Shown here: one piece after another, positions 1 to 6,589 of the stretch
Numbering within the stretch: the stretch's first letter is position 1
How the letters are laid out: the number at the start of each line of letters is the position of its first letter
Assembly (NCBI GenBank): GCA_002438345.1
Contig: DJUJ01000056.1
Location: 27,442-41,912 of the forward strand
Reading direction: 5' to 3'
Length of the DNA: 14,471 nt
From: Paenibacillus sp. UBA6285
Lineage (GTDB): Bacteria > Bacillota > Bacilli > Paenibacillales > Paenibacillaceae
Program-made: the position numbers and the translations under genes
The notes under the pieces: generated by a model
What the model was told of the DNA's origin: nothing
Databases searched by the model: none
The model's input: only the letters and a program-made list of their open reading frames with translations

Positions 1-178
1 CATTGGCCTGCAAAGGCCACACTGGTAACGGAGTTGATCCGATTGCACCTACTTTAAGGTTCGATACAATATCTCAGGAGCGCTAAAGACATCTGTTCGT
101 CACCGGTTTGCACCAACCACCAGCTCTCTGAAGACTTCCAGTATCTTTGTTCCATCATCGTTTTTAATTGATTAATTT
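1..178 (-). promoter_or_regulatory. T-box riboswitch leader, 3' part cut off by the window edge
   Basis: Read on the minus strand, this stretch has the signature of a T-box leader Stem I: AGAGAG followed by a GGTGGTTGGTG-AAACC apical hairpin (about 126 down to 97). A descending arm follows, then the linker with GAACC, and a GGCC-TTTGCA-GGCC hairpin ending in AATG at position 1. In T-box leaders that AATG normally runs straight into the conserved AGGGTGGNACCGCG box, so the antiterminator and the regulated gene lie just left of the window. Such leaders sense an uncharged tRNA and let transcription continue into an aminoacyl-tRNA synthetase, amino-acid biosynthesis or transport gene. I could not fold it firmly enough to fix the specifier codon: GATAC at 144-140 can pair with GTATC near 65-61, and the triplets before the latter include TCC and TAT. 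In B. subtilis serA lies on this side of ypbD, so serA is a reasonable guess, but only a guess. Confidence 0.85.
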
Positions 179-184
179 TTTCAT

Positions 185-213
185 AATGTAACACGGTAAG
201 CTAGTTGTGTCAA
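185..213 (-). promoter_or_regulatory. Sigma-A-like promoter for the T-box transcript
   Basis: On the minus strand a perfect TTGACA (213-208) is followed by a 17-base spacer and TACATT (190-185), which has a TG one base upstream (TGT-TACATT), i.e. an extended -10. The start would fall near 178, a sensible distance ahead of the T-box Stem I. It lies in the gap after the stop of the 303-residue gene on the same strand, so the leader is probably transcribed independently. Confidence 0.75.
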
Positions 214-277
214 TAGGCTTTGAAAGTAGGCTTTCTTGAAGTGAACTTCATTTTTCGTTATGATTCAATGACTGGTT

Positions 278-1189
278 CTATTCATAAAAAAACGGGAGCT
301 GTGGAATCGTCTCCTTGCTATAGTACTGCTCTCGACACTTCATAAAATCCTCTACCTGTATAGCACCTGTGGAAATAAGCAGGGTTACTGAGGACTGAAC
401 ATCCGTAAGATTCAATGAACTGGCAGTACCAGAATGTATCAAATCGTCTATTTTTGCGGTAATGTCCTGAGGATCGTAGGCTGCAAAAATTCCACGATTT
501 AACATCATATCAGCAACGGATGCGTTCTTTTGAAGAAGAGGCATTTTTTTCCACTGTATAAAGGACATGGTCTTTAGCTCACCGGCATCAGAAGGGATTT
601 TCTGGCTTGTCTTAGAGCCCCACTTTAGCATAGAATCATAAAAGTTCTTTTGTGCCAACAATCCGAATTTAACCGCACCGGTAGTGTAAGGATCATTTTT
701 TAGCAATTTAGCTGTCTCTGCACCAGATGCACTTGCCCCTATTTCACCAGAAGCTTTTGAAAATAAAGTTAAGCTTTTGAGTATATTTAGCTGTGATTGA
801 TGTAATAAAGGAGAGTTGGAAAAGATAGAGTCCTGGTTAACTCTTTCATATTGTTTATCTGCTAGAAGGCTAAGATTCTTCATAGCTGCTGCGTTCACAC
901 GGGCATCTGTACTGCGTGCCAACTTGTCCACTTGTGTGTTCCAAATTTGCTTGAATTCCCGATAAGGCAAAAATACGTTATGATAGAAAGTAACAAGATC
1001 CTTCTGTTGGTAAGCGCCCGTGAATTCTTCTAATCCATATCCATTGCTGCTCTTTTGTTTTTCATATTTAGCTTCCGTTTTGTCTGCCCCAACCTTGACG
1101 CCTGTAAAAAATGCGGCAAAGGCGCAAATAAGGAAAAACAAAAAAAATAGGGTGTATAACATTTGAGTACGGGAGTTACGTTGGCTCAT
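278..1189 (-). CDS. Hypothetical single-pass membrane protein with a large extracytoplasmic domain
   Basis: I do not recognise this 303-residue protein. A short basic N-terminus (MSQRNSR) precedes one strongly hydrophobic segment at about residues 10-31, which reads as an uncleaved signal anchor. The remaining roughly 270 residues are hydrophilic, mostly helical-looking and without cysteine clusters or catalytic motifs I know; the single Cys after the membrane segment is near the C-terminus (MKCREQYY). The most likely topology is N-in with the bulk outside the membrane. The ATG start is supported by AAAAAGGAGC about 8 bases upstream. It is divergent from the CPBP protease gene across 115 bases and is followed by the T-box transcript on the same strand. 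Reality as a gene is well supported by length, RBS and the coherent membrane segment; function is unknown. Confidence 0.8.
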   Translation of the reverse strand: MSQRNSRTQMLYTLFFLFFLICAFAAFFTGVKVGADKTEAKYEKQKSSNGYGLEEFTGAYQQKDLVTFYHNVFLPYREFKQIWNTQVDKLARSTDARVNAAAMKNLSLLADKQYERVNQDSIFSNSPLLHQSQLNILKSLTLFSKASGEIGASASGAETAKLLKNDPYTTGAVKFGLLAQKNFYDSMLKWGSKTSQKIPSDAGELKTMSFIQWKKMPLLQKNASVADMMLNRGIFAAYDPQDITAKIDDLIHSGTASSLNLTDVQSSVTLLISTGAIQVEDFMKCREQYYSKETIPQLPFFYE

Positions 1190-1304
1190 AATAAATGCTC
1201 CTTTTTCTGGGGGAATTATCCTATGTATTATGTATTGATAGTAACATTATGGACGGTTTCTCTTTCGGAGCTGCCCGAAAAAATCAAAGAACAGGCAGGT
1301 CACG

Positions 1305-1898
1305 ATGAAAAAATTCAAATTTGGCGAGATTAAGATAAAAAAAGTAGAGCCAGGCCAGTTAACAGACCGTCTTCTGCTCCTCAATCTCTACATTACTCAG
1401 GGGCTTACATTAATTATCGGTTTGATATGGATATTATTTCAGAAAAGAAATCCTTTTGAGCTATTAATTTTTCCAGAAAGCGTACATTTTGTGGCATGGG
1501 GTATTGGACTAGCCGCTGTAATGCTGGTTGTAGATTATTTACTGACTCATATTGTACCTGAAGAAAGTATGGATGACGGGGGGATAAACGACCTTTTATT
1601 CCGAAATCGGCCCGTGTGGCACATTGTCTTGATTGCAGCAATTGTATCGGTTTGTGAAGAACTTCTGTTCCGGGGAGCTATTCAAAATTCCATTGGTCCT
1701 TATTGGACGAGTATTCTGTTTGCCCTTATTCATGTTCGTTATTTACGCCACTTCGTACCTACGGGATGGGTATTCTTAAGCAGCTATGGTCTTGGATATA
1801 TATACATTCAATCAGGGAGCCTTTGGGCACCTATACTATGTCATTTCTTCATCGACCTATTCTCTGGTCTGGTGATCCGCTACAGGAGGGAATCATGA
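1305..1898 (+). CDS. CPBP family intramembrane metalloprotease (YpbD-like)
   Basis: A 197-residue multi-pass membrane protein with the motifs of the CPBP/Abi (type II CAAX-prenyl endopeptidase-like) family. EExxxR is seen as E118-E119...R123, FxxxH as F139...H143, and a third motif as H180-FF-xD184 in the last membrane helix. Hydrophobic segments lie at about 22-45, 60-83, 104-125, 130-145, 153-170 and 172-192. Members cleave substrates inside the membrane using acidic and histidine residues; substrates are mostly unknown in Firmicutes. The position next to the metallophosphoesterase and upstream of a MecA-family gene and prsW matches ypbD in B. subtilis. The ATG is preceded by AGGCAGGT, a moderate RBS. 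The stop overlaps the next start in an ATGA, suggesting translational coupling. Confidence 0.88.
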   Translation: MKKFKFGEIKIKKVEPGQLTDRLLLLNLYITQGLTLIIGLIWILFQKRNPFELLIFPESVHFVAWGIGLAAVMLVVDYLLTHIVPEESMDDGGINDLLFRNRPVWHIVLIAAIVSVCEELLFRGAIQNSIGPYWTSILFALIHVRYLRHFVPTGWVFLSSYGLGYIYIQSGSLWAPILCHFFIDLFSGLVIRYRRES

Positions 1899-2263
1899 GT
1901 GAGGAATTGAGCCGGTTGAAGTCTCGTCAGAAAAAGCGTGCTGGCGAAGGCAAACTTTCTGGCAAAAGTAAAAAAACGAATCCGCGATCGGAGGGGGCTT
2001 CAAGGAAGACCAGTCATTCACGGACAACGACGGCAACTTTATCAAGGAAAGCGCGCCGTCCGGTAGCTTCTGCAAAGGGATCTAACAGTGGAAACAAAGA
2101 GCAAGAAGAATCTGTTCCGTCACGTTCGAATACGTATTCTTCAGAACGTGTTCGTCTTAGTAAAATGTTCGTTAACTCTCTGATCTTCACCTTTGTAATA
2201 TTGCTGGTAGCGCTCCTCTGGTGGGGAATTGAAGGAGCGCCGCCTTTGAGATCATTATGGTGA
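1895..2263 (+). CDS. Basic protein with C-terminal membrane anchor, unknown function
   Basis: A 122-residue protein I cannot assign to a family. Residues 1-90 are very rich in Lys, Arg, Ser, Thr and Gly and look disordered. Residues about 95-115 form one hydrophobic helix (VNSLIFTFVILLVALLWWGI), leaving only a few residues after it. This is a tail-anchored or bitopic layout with the basic part probably in the cytoplasm. I chose ATG 1895 over longer in-frame starts because AGGAGGG lies 5-6 bases upstream and the upstream part would overlap the protease gene in another frame. It shares ATGA with the protease stop, and its own end overlaps the metallophosphoesterase start, so the three are almost certainly one operon. 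It occupies the place of ypbE/ypbF in B. subtilis, but I see no LysM domain. Confidence 0.75.
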   Translation: MSEELSRLKSRQKKRAGEGKLSGKSKKTNPRSEGASRKTSHSRTTTATLSRKARRPVASAKGSNSGNKEQEESVPSRSNTYSSERVRLSKMFVNSLIFTFVILLVALLWWGIEGAPPLRSLW

Positions 2264-3099
2264 TCGTTTGGGTATGGGGATTGATAGTGGCAGCTCTTTT
2301 GATCATAGTGATTATTGCAGTAATTATGGTAAGTAACGCCTTTAGAAACAGAATTATTACCGAGGAAATAATGCTAGATTCTCTCCCTGATGTGTTTGAT
2401 GGATTTCGTATCTTGTTTATAACCGATATCCATCGTCGTCGCCTTCCATCAGCGCTTTTGACTCCGTTAAAGGGGGAAGTAGATGCTGTTTTTTTAGGCG
2501 GTGATCTAACGGAAAGAAATAGTCCTCTAAATCGACTGGTTGATAATATGACCCTGTTGACATCTATTGCTCCTACCTATGTAGTGCATGGAAATCATGA
2601 TTATCGAGCCAATATTTCATTGGTTGATCAAATTATTCGCGGCAGTGGTGCAAAGCTATTAATAGATGAGAATGTAAGTTTTGAACGTGAGGGAGTTTCT
2701 CTTTGGTTAACTGGAGTGGATTTTCCGGAAAAAGGTGGTAATACTACTTATCGTCCATTACCACGATTAACGACGCATACTTCTATAGATGACACTTGCC
2801 GTATCATTCTTGTTCATGATCCGCTTTGGCTGTCCAAACGCCAGAGTGTGCCGGCTGATCTGATATTGGCAGGCCATACGCATGGAGGACAGGTCATTCT
2901 TCCTTTTGTGGGTCAAAGGCATGTGGAAACCTTCTATCATAAATATGATGCGGGAATGTTTCAATGGCCCAGAAGGGATGGTGCTGGAAGGAATGCAAAG
3001 CTGTTGATCAGCAGAGGGTTTGGAACCTCTCACTTGCCGATCCGCTGGGGAAGTCCTGCTGAGATGCATGTGCTAACGCTCCGTAAAGAGCAACATTAG
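2257..3099 (+). CDS. Membrane-anchored metallophosphoesterase (YpbG-like)
   Basis: A 280-residue calcineurin-like phosphoesterase. An N-terminal hydrophobic segment (residues about 3-26) is followed by the catalytic fold with all metal-ligand motifs: D57-x-H59 (TDIH), G-G-D83, GNHD at 112-115, H187 (ILVHD) and GHTHGG at 206-211. The family hydrolyses phosphomonoesters or phosphodiesters with two metals; related enzymes such as YkuE act on membrane-derived or UDP-linked substrates, but the substrate here cannot be read from sequence. The start overlaps the preceding stop: ATG 2257 or GTG 2260 are both possible, and the RBS is weak, which fits translational coupling. It is the last gene of the three-gene operon, which ends at the hairpin at 3134-3177. 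The position matches ypbG. Confidence 0.9.
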   Translation: MVIVWVWGLIVAALLIIVIIAVIMVSNAFRNRIITEEIMLDSLPDVFDGFRILFITDIHRRRLPSALLTPLKGEVDAVFLGGDLTERNSPLNRLVDNMTLLTSIAPTYVVHGNHDYRANISLVDQIIRGSGAKLLIDENVSFEREGVSLWLTGVDFPEKGGNTTYRPLPRLTTHTSIDDTCRIILVHDPLWLSKRQSVPADLILAGHTHGGQVILPFVGQRHVETFYHKYDAGMFQWPRRDGAGRNAKLLISRGFGTSHLPIRWGSPAEMHVLTLRKEQH

Positions 3100-3133
3100 A
3101 AAGCTGTCATTGTACAGTTAAATTGGTGGACAA

Positions 3134-3177
3134 AAAAACAGGTAATCGCCTTTACATTAAGGTGATTACCTGTTTTT
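3134..3177. terminator. Bidirectional intrinsic terminator between convergent genes
   Basis: A-rich 3134-3139, the arm ACAGGTAATCGCC, a ten-base spacer, GGTGATTACCTGT and a run of T form a 17-base inverted repeat with a single G-T wobble. The T run on one side and the A run on the other make it work in both directions. It sits between the plus-strand metallophosphoesterase and the minus-strand deacetylase. Confidence 0.9.
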
Positions 3178-3194
3178 ATTGTCTTATTTAGGAA

Positions 3195-4100
3195 TTAGCG
3201 CATCTTAAGCTCAATGCTGCGAGGATCTACGAAGCTATAACCCTTACCTTCAAGAGTAGTGAGCAGTTTATCCAATGCTTCGACTGTCCAAGGCAGCTCA
3301 TGCATCAGAATATTACTGCCTGAATGCAACTGGTCCGTTACATTTTTAATTAATTTATCTGTTTTTTCGGTTTCTTTCTCTTTCATCTCCCAGTCCAGAG
3401 ATCCGTTGGACCAGGTCATATACAACATACCATTCTCAGCGGCAATCTTTTTGCCGACATCACCGCCAGCACCATGTGGGGGACGGAAAAAGAGAGGGGC
3501 TTCCCCGATGATCTCCTTAACGGCATTTTGAACGTCTTCGATTTGTTTTTTTACCTCAGTATAAGACTTGTCCTTGAGAATAATATGATCCCAACTATGG
3601 TTGCCAATAATTCCACCACGGTTATGAATTAACTCTAGAAGCTCAGGATGCTGTTTAACACGATAACCGTTCACGAAGAAGATGGCTTTGGCTTGATGCT
3701 TGTCCAGAATATCCATTAATGGGTTAATCATCGCAGCATCTTTGGGACCATCGTCAAACGTAAGTAAGACGACTTTTTTATTTGTAGTTTCTTCATTGGG
3801 GACGATATCATAATTTTTGTTCATATGGTACAGAAGTGGAACTTCAGCGGATGCTTCATCCCCAGTGGCAGAATTACTACCTACAGCTTCTCCTTCTGCT
3901 GTCGCTTGAGGTGTAGGGGTGGCCATAATTTCAGTTGTTGGCGCCTCAGTTTCTACGCTCTGTGTAGCTGCCGCTGTGGGCTGATTATTTGTTGTGTTTG
4001 TTTCCTTAGCTGTGTTACCGTTTCCTCCGCTGTTGCTACAGGAAGTCAGCAATAAGGTAGCCAGTAGCATCACTGATGTCATTTTACCCACTTTTTTCAA
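3195..4100 (-). CDS. Lipoprotein polysaccharide deacetylase (NodB/CE4 fold)
   Basis: A 301-residue secreted deacetylase. A basic N-terminus and hydrophobic stretch lead to a lipobox LLTSC with the modified Cys at residue 21. A Ser/Thr/Gly/Ala-rich linker to about residue 85 then places the enzyme away from the membrane. The NodB domain (about 109-300) has TFDDGP at 114-119 (D116 as general base, D117 as metal ligand), the metal-binding H168-S-W-D-H172, RPPHG at 206-210, D236-W237 and the final LMH at 265-267. Such enzymes remove acetyl groups from peptidoglycan or other surface glycans; which substrate cannot be told here. The chosen start is TTG 4100, giving a good lipoprotein signal (MKKVGKM); the in-frame ATG at residue 7 is the alternative. 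The RBS (AAGAAAGCGAG) is poor. The gene stands alone between opposed neighbours. Confidence 0.9.
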   Translation of the reverse strand: MKKVGKMTSVMLLATLLLTSCSNSGGNGNTAKETNTTNNQPTAAATQSVETEAPTTEIMATPTPQATAEGEAVGSNSATGDEASAEVPLLYHMNKNYDIVPNEETTNKKVVLLTFDDGPKDAAMINPLMDILDKHQAKAIFFVNGYRVKQHPELLELIHNRGGIIGNHSWDHIILKDKSYTEVKKQIEDVQNAVKEIIGEAPLFFRPPHGAGGDVGKKIAAENGMLYMTWSNGSLDWEMKEKETEKTDKLIKNVTDQLHSGSNILMHELPWTVEALDKLLTTLEGKGYSFVDPRSIELKMR

Positions 4101-4185
4101 CTCGCTTTCTTGTTATTAGGTTGTATGAGCCGGAATCTTTCCGCGAACACTAAACATGATTTTACCATACAAGGAGGCTGGGAAT

Positions 4186-4557
4186 ATGAATACTTCGTCA
4201 TTTTTATGTGGGGTGCTGATGGGCGCCGCAGCCAGTATGATTATGTCCAAAAAGCGGAAGTCTTTAATGTCTTCGCTGGGGCAATCGGGTGGTTCCATGA
4301 GCGGAGCCGCAGATAAAGCAAAAGAAAAAATAATAGGTATGGCTACGACAGGGTTTGGAAACACTGCTGCCTCCAGCAGCAATGCTCAAAGTAATGGTTC
4401 GAACAGCGGAACCTCTGAGCATAAGACGGAATCACCGGCAAAATCGAAAGAATCCAATCTCAAATTACTGAAGGATTTCATCCGCAACAATCCTGAAGTG
4501 AAGAGTGAAGTGGAGCAGATTCTTAAAGAAACGCATACAGCCATACCGGGATTGTAA
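4186..4557 (+). CDS. YtxH-like small membrane-associated protein
   Basis: A 123-residue protein. Residues about 5-21 (SFLCGVLMGAAASMIMS) are a small hydrophobic, glycine-containing segment followed at once by KKRK, the layout of YtxH-type proteins. The middle (about 55-90) is low-complexity Ser/Asn/Gly/Thr, and the C-terminus (about 92-123) is a predicted amphipathic helix. The start ATG 4186 is chosen over the longer in-frame ATG 4156 because AAGGAGG ends 8 bases before it. Family members are general-stress or envelope-associated proteins with no known enzymatic role; I call the family on layout only. A strong terminator follows, so it looks monocistronic. Confidence 0.75.
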   Translation: MNTSSFLCGVLMGAAASMIMSKKRKSLMSSLGQSGGSMSGAADKAKEKIIGMATTGFGNTAASSSNAQSNGSNSGTSEHKTESPAKSKESNLKLLKDFIRNNPEVKSEVEQILKETHTAIPGL

Positions 4558-4574
4558 CCGTAAAGGATTCCTTC

Positions 4575-4619
4575 AGAATCATTTTGGGGATGAAATATTC
4601 CACAGAATGATTCTTTTTT
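4575..4619 (+). terminator. Intrinsic terminator after the YtxH-like gene
   Basis: AGAATCATTTTG (4575-4586) pairs with CAGAATGATTCT (4603-4614) with one G-U. The interior GGGAT/ATTCC extends the stem, and six T follow at 4614-4619. It is 17 bases after the stop codon. Confidence 0.85.
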
Positions 4620-4764
4620 ATTATTCAAGGTCTTGAAAATTGTTTATTAAATAGAATAAGCTCTTCAGTAGTGGCACCGCTTTAAGAGGGTTTTATATAT
4701 TTATTTACGTGCATTTATCTCTGCAAAATGATAACATACATACATAGTAACCATTTTTGGCTCA

Positions 4765-4792
4765 TTACTCGGGACTCATCATACATTATAAT
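4765..4792 (+). promoter_or_regulatory. Possible sigma-A promoter for the MecA-family gene
   Basis: A perfect TATAAT (4787-4792) lies 30 bases before the start codon. The -35 is poor: TTACTC at 4765-4770 with a 16-base spacer. The 140 bases before it are AT-rich with no gene. A promoter is expected here because a terminator precedes and the gene is the first on this strand; the exact boxes are uncertain. Confidence 0.45.
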
Positions 4793-4821
4793 AAATGAGC
4801 TTGCAAAAGGAGGATCCTGTC

Positions 4822-5436
4822 ATGAGAATAGAGCGATTAAGTCAAGATAAGATACGGATTTTCCTCACTTTTGACGACCTGAGCGAGCGGGGCATCCAGA
4901 AGGAAGACATGTGGCAGGAAGTTCCCAAGGTTCATGACCTGTTTACGGAGATGATGGATCAAGCATATAGTGAACTAGGTTTTGATGCTACCGGTCCGCT
5001 TGCCGTAGAAGTTTTCGCATTGCCCGCGCAAGGCATGGTCGTTATAGTGACCCGAGGAAAATATGATCACCATCAGTACGGTGCGTCTGGGGAAGAAGAA
5101 TTGCCAGAAGAGATTTACGAAATGGAAGTTACTCTTGAACAAAGCGACTCCATTGTATATGCATTCCGCGATTTTGAGGTTCTTGTTGAAGCGGCTCATG
5201 TGCTCATCGGTAATATTACTTCCCAGGGGAAACTGTATTCTTATAACAATAAATGGTATCTGTACTTCGATCCTAAGGAATTTGAAGAAACGGCATTGTC
5301 AGGTCTTGTTGGCGTATTAGCTGAGTTTGGAGAATCCTCACCGGTTACAGAAGCTGTTCTCGATGAATATGGGAAGACAGTAATGCCGGAGAATGCGGTC
5401 CAGTTATTGTGCACTCATTTTAAGCGTCAGGATTAA
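4822..5436 (+). CDS. mecA: MecA-family adaptor protein for ClpCP (MecB/YpbH position)
   Basis: A 204-residue protein with the typical MecA start MRIERLSQDKIRIFLTFDDL. The N-terminal domain (about 1-80) binds substrate proteins in this family. A charged, variable linker follows (about 81-105, DHHQYGASGEEELPEE). The C-terminal alpha/beta domain (about 106-200, with FRDFEVLVEAAHVL and LYLYFD-like core strands) binds the ClpC ATPase and triggers its assembly. In B. subtilis MecA delivers ComK for degradation and MecB is its paralogue. The gene order here (metallophosphoesterase upstream, prsW downstream) matches mecB (ypbH) rather than mecA. I chose ATG 4822 over ATG 4795 because AAAGGAGGA ends 7 bases before it and family members begin here. 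Confidence 0.92.
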   Translation: MRIERLSQDKIRIFLTFDDLSERGIQKEDMWQEVPKVHDLFTEMMDQAYSELGFDATGPLAVEVFALPAQGMVVIVTRGKYDHHQYGASGEEELPEEIYEMEVTLEQSDSIVYAFRDFEVLVEAAHVLIGNITSQGKLYSYNNKWYLYFDPKEFEETALSGLVGVLAEFGESSPVTEAVLDEYGKTVMPENAVQLLCTHFKRQD

Positions 5437-5446
5437 TTAGCATGAT

Positions 5447-5551
5447 GGGGCTGATAAGCATCGTTTAGGCTGATTAGCCCTGGTCTTGTTGTTGGTAGTA
5501 TGGCGGTCATTCTTGTATTAAAGCTGTTATCAGCCTTGCTGTGAATCAGCA
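5447..5551 (+). other. Spacer with competing inverted repeats between mecA and prsW
   Basis: GGGCTGAT (5448-5455) can pair with ATTAGCCC (5473-5480, one G-U). The same segment, as GGCTGATAA (5449-5457), is also a perfect reverse complement of TTATCAGCC (5527-5535). A separate hairpin TGCTG-TGAAT-CAGCA sits at 5537-5551. The two long pairings exclude each other. No run of T follows any of them, so this is not a standard terminator. Whether it folds or does anything is unknown. Confidence 0.4.
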
Positions 5552-5585
5552 GAAATAGGCGCTAGAGGTATAGGGAGGTTATTCG

Positions 5586-6281
5586 GTGCTCGTGTTATCG
5601 GTTATTTCGTCGGCAGTAGCGCCGGGACTTGCTCTGCTGACCTTTTTTTATCTAAAAGACAAGTATGATCAAGAACCGCTTCATATCGTCATTAAGGTGT
5701 TCCTACTCGGCCTCTTGATTGTATTTCCTGTTATGATCATTCAAAGAGGGCTGATGCTAGGACTGAATGGCGGTCCTTATGTGGAGTCGTTTCTCATATC
5801 CGCTGGCGTGGAAGAATGTCTGAAATGGTTTGTGCTTTACCATATGATTTACAATCACACCGAATTTGACGAGCCATATGATGGGATACTATACGCTGTA
5901 GCGATTTCGCTCGGCTTCGCAACAATAGAAAATGTAATGTACGCTTGGTATAGCAATGCTTCAATCGGTTCCATGTTTCTGAGAGCACTACTTCCGGTTT
6001 CTGGACACGCTATGTTTGGTGTGATCATGGGCTATCACTTGGGGAGAGCAAAGTTCTCAAAGGGTGCTAAAACAAAAGGAATTCTGTTGATATCTATTTT
6101 GTTGCCATGGATGTGGCATGGAATTTATGACTTTGTTCTGACTACGACTTCTAACTATTGGATTTGGTTTATTGTACCTTTGATGGCTATTCTATGGTAT
6201 GGAGGTATGGGGAAGGTGGATAGGGCTAATAGCCGATCCCCTTTCCGCTTTCTGAAACGAGAAGAAGAGGTTAACCTATAA
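5586..6281 (+). CDS. prsW: PrsW-type glutamic intramembrane protease
   Basis: A 231-residue multi-pass membrane protein that matches PrsW in length and motifs: E76-E77 (VEECLKW), the FDEPYDGILY loop at 94-103, E115-N (IENVMY), H141 (SGHAMFG) and H178 (WHGIYDF). B. subtilis PrsW makes the first cut in the anti-sigma factor RsiW, releasing SigW after envelope stress; in other clostridia and bacilli PrsW targets differ. No sigma/anti-sigma pair is in this window, so the substrate must be encoded elsewhere. The start is GTG with GGGAGG 7 bases upstream. The position between a MecA-family gene and ypeB is as in B. subtilis, except that gudB and ypdA are absent before it and sleB after it. Confidence 0.92.
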   Translation: MLVLSVISSAVAPGLALLTFFYLKDKYDQEPLHIVIKVFLLGLLIVFPVMIIQRGLMLGLNGGPYVESFLISAGVEECLKWFVLYHMIYNHTEFDEPYDGILYAVAISLGFATIENVMYAWYSNASIGSMFLRALLPVSGHAMFGVIMGYHLGRAKFSKGAKTKGILLISILLPWMWHGIYDFVLTTTSNYWIWFIVPLMAILWYGGMGKVDRANSRSPFRFLKREEEVNL

Positions 6282-6355
6282 TCGAGATGGACACACTTGT
6301 ATTCAAAGGATAGTTCCTTAGCGGGGAATTCCAGAGAGGAGAGAGGTGTCTTTTT

Positions 6356-6502
6356 TTGCGTATAAAAGTCCGTATACTTTGCAAACGGTGCGGTGAGACC
6401 TACATATTAAGAGGGATAAAAGAGCAGGGTGTGATTCAAACCGGCTTTAAGCAATGCCTTTGCAGTAATAGCAGTGGGTTTGAGATCGAAGAGAGGGCGT
6501 AA
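6356..6502 (+). CDS. 48-residue four-cysteine protein, putative zinc-binding
   Basis: A short gene not long enough for most gene finders. It begins TTG with AGAGGTG 7 bases upstream and ends TAA at 6500-6502. The product starts MRIKVRILCKRCGETYILRG and carries C9-x-x-C12 and C34-x-C36, with F31-K-Q before the second pair and an acidic tail (EIEER). CxxC plus CxC about 21 residues apart is typical of a minimal zinc ribbon or knuckle. No membrane segment. It lies between prsW and ypeB, where B. subtilis has sleB. I infer a real gene from the RBS, the clean codon use and the ordered cysteine spacing, and I recall similar unnamed short proteins in Paenibacillus; function is unknown. Confidence 0.65.
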   Translation: MRIKVRILCKRCGETYILRGIKEQGVIQTGFKQCLCSNSSGFEIEERA

Positions 6503-6534
6503 GCGCCTTGCTATGGCCTCTCTTCAAAAAGTTT
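6488..6534 (+). terminator. Weak terminator-like hairpin after the small cysteine gene
   Basis: GAAGAGAGG (6488-6496) is perfectly complementary to CCTCTCTTC (6517-6525). A nested GGCG-TAAG-CGCC (6496-6507) competes with it. The tail is AAAAAGTTTT rather than a clean T run, so termination would be partial at best. The 5' arm overlaps the 3' end of the small gene. Confidence 0.35.
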
Positions 6535-6559
6535 TAGTCACATTGTGTTACAGACAGGT

Positions 6560-6589
6560 GCATAAGACTTCTAGTTTATTGTCAAACTA
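6560..6589 (+). promoter_or_regulatory. Sigma-G-like promoter of ypeB
   Basis: GCATA (6560-6564) fits the forespore sigma-G -35 consensus (G-H-A-T-R) exactly. After 18 bases CAAACTA (6583-6589) matches the -10 consensus CATNHTA at all but one position. The start would fall near 6596, 30 bases before the ypeB ATG. In B. subtilis the sleB-ypeB operon is transcribed by sigma-G, so this is the expected class of promoter, here placed directly before ypeB. Confidence 0.6.

Noticed and set aside
225..257. GAAGTGAACTTC palindrome with a T run on the plus strand
   Set aside because: Only a two-base loop at full pairing, and no plus-strand gene precedes it; on the minus strand it lacks a T tail, so it is not a good terminator for the 303-residue gene.
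1703..1894. Upstream extension of the basic membrane-anchored protein into the CPBP gene
   Set aside because: The region codes for the protease motifs in another frame, and the AGGAGGG before ATG 1895 fixes the start.
4666..4682. GTGGCACCGC resembling the T-box core sequence
   Set aside because: No Stem I, AGAGAG or GGTTGGTG elements lie upstream; the preceding 100 bases hold only the YtxH-gene terminator. Chance similarity, possibly part of a weak CTCTT/AAGAG hairpin.
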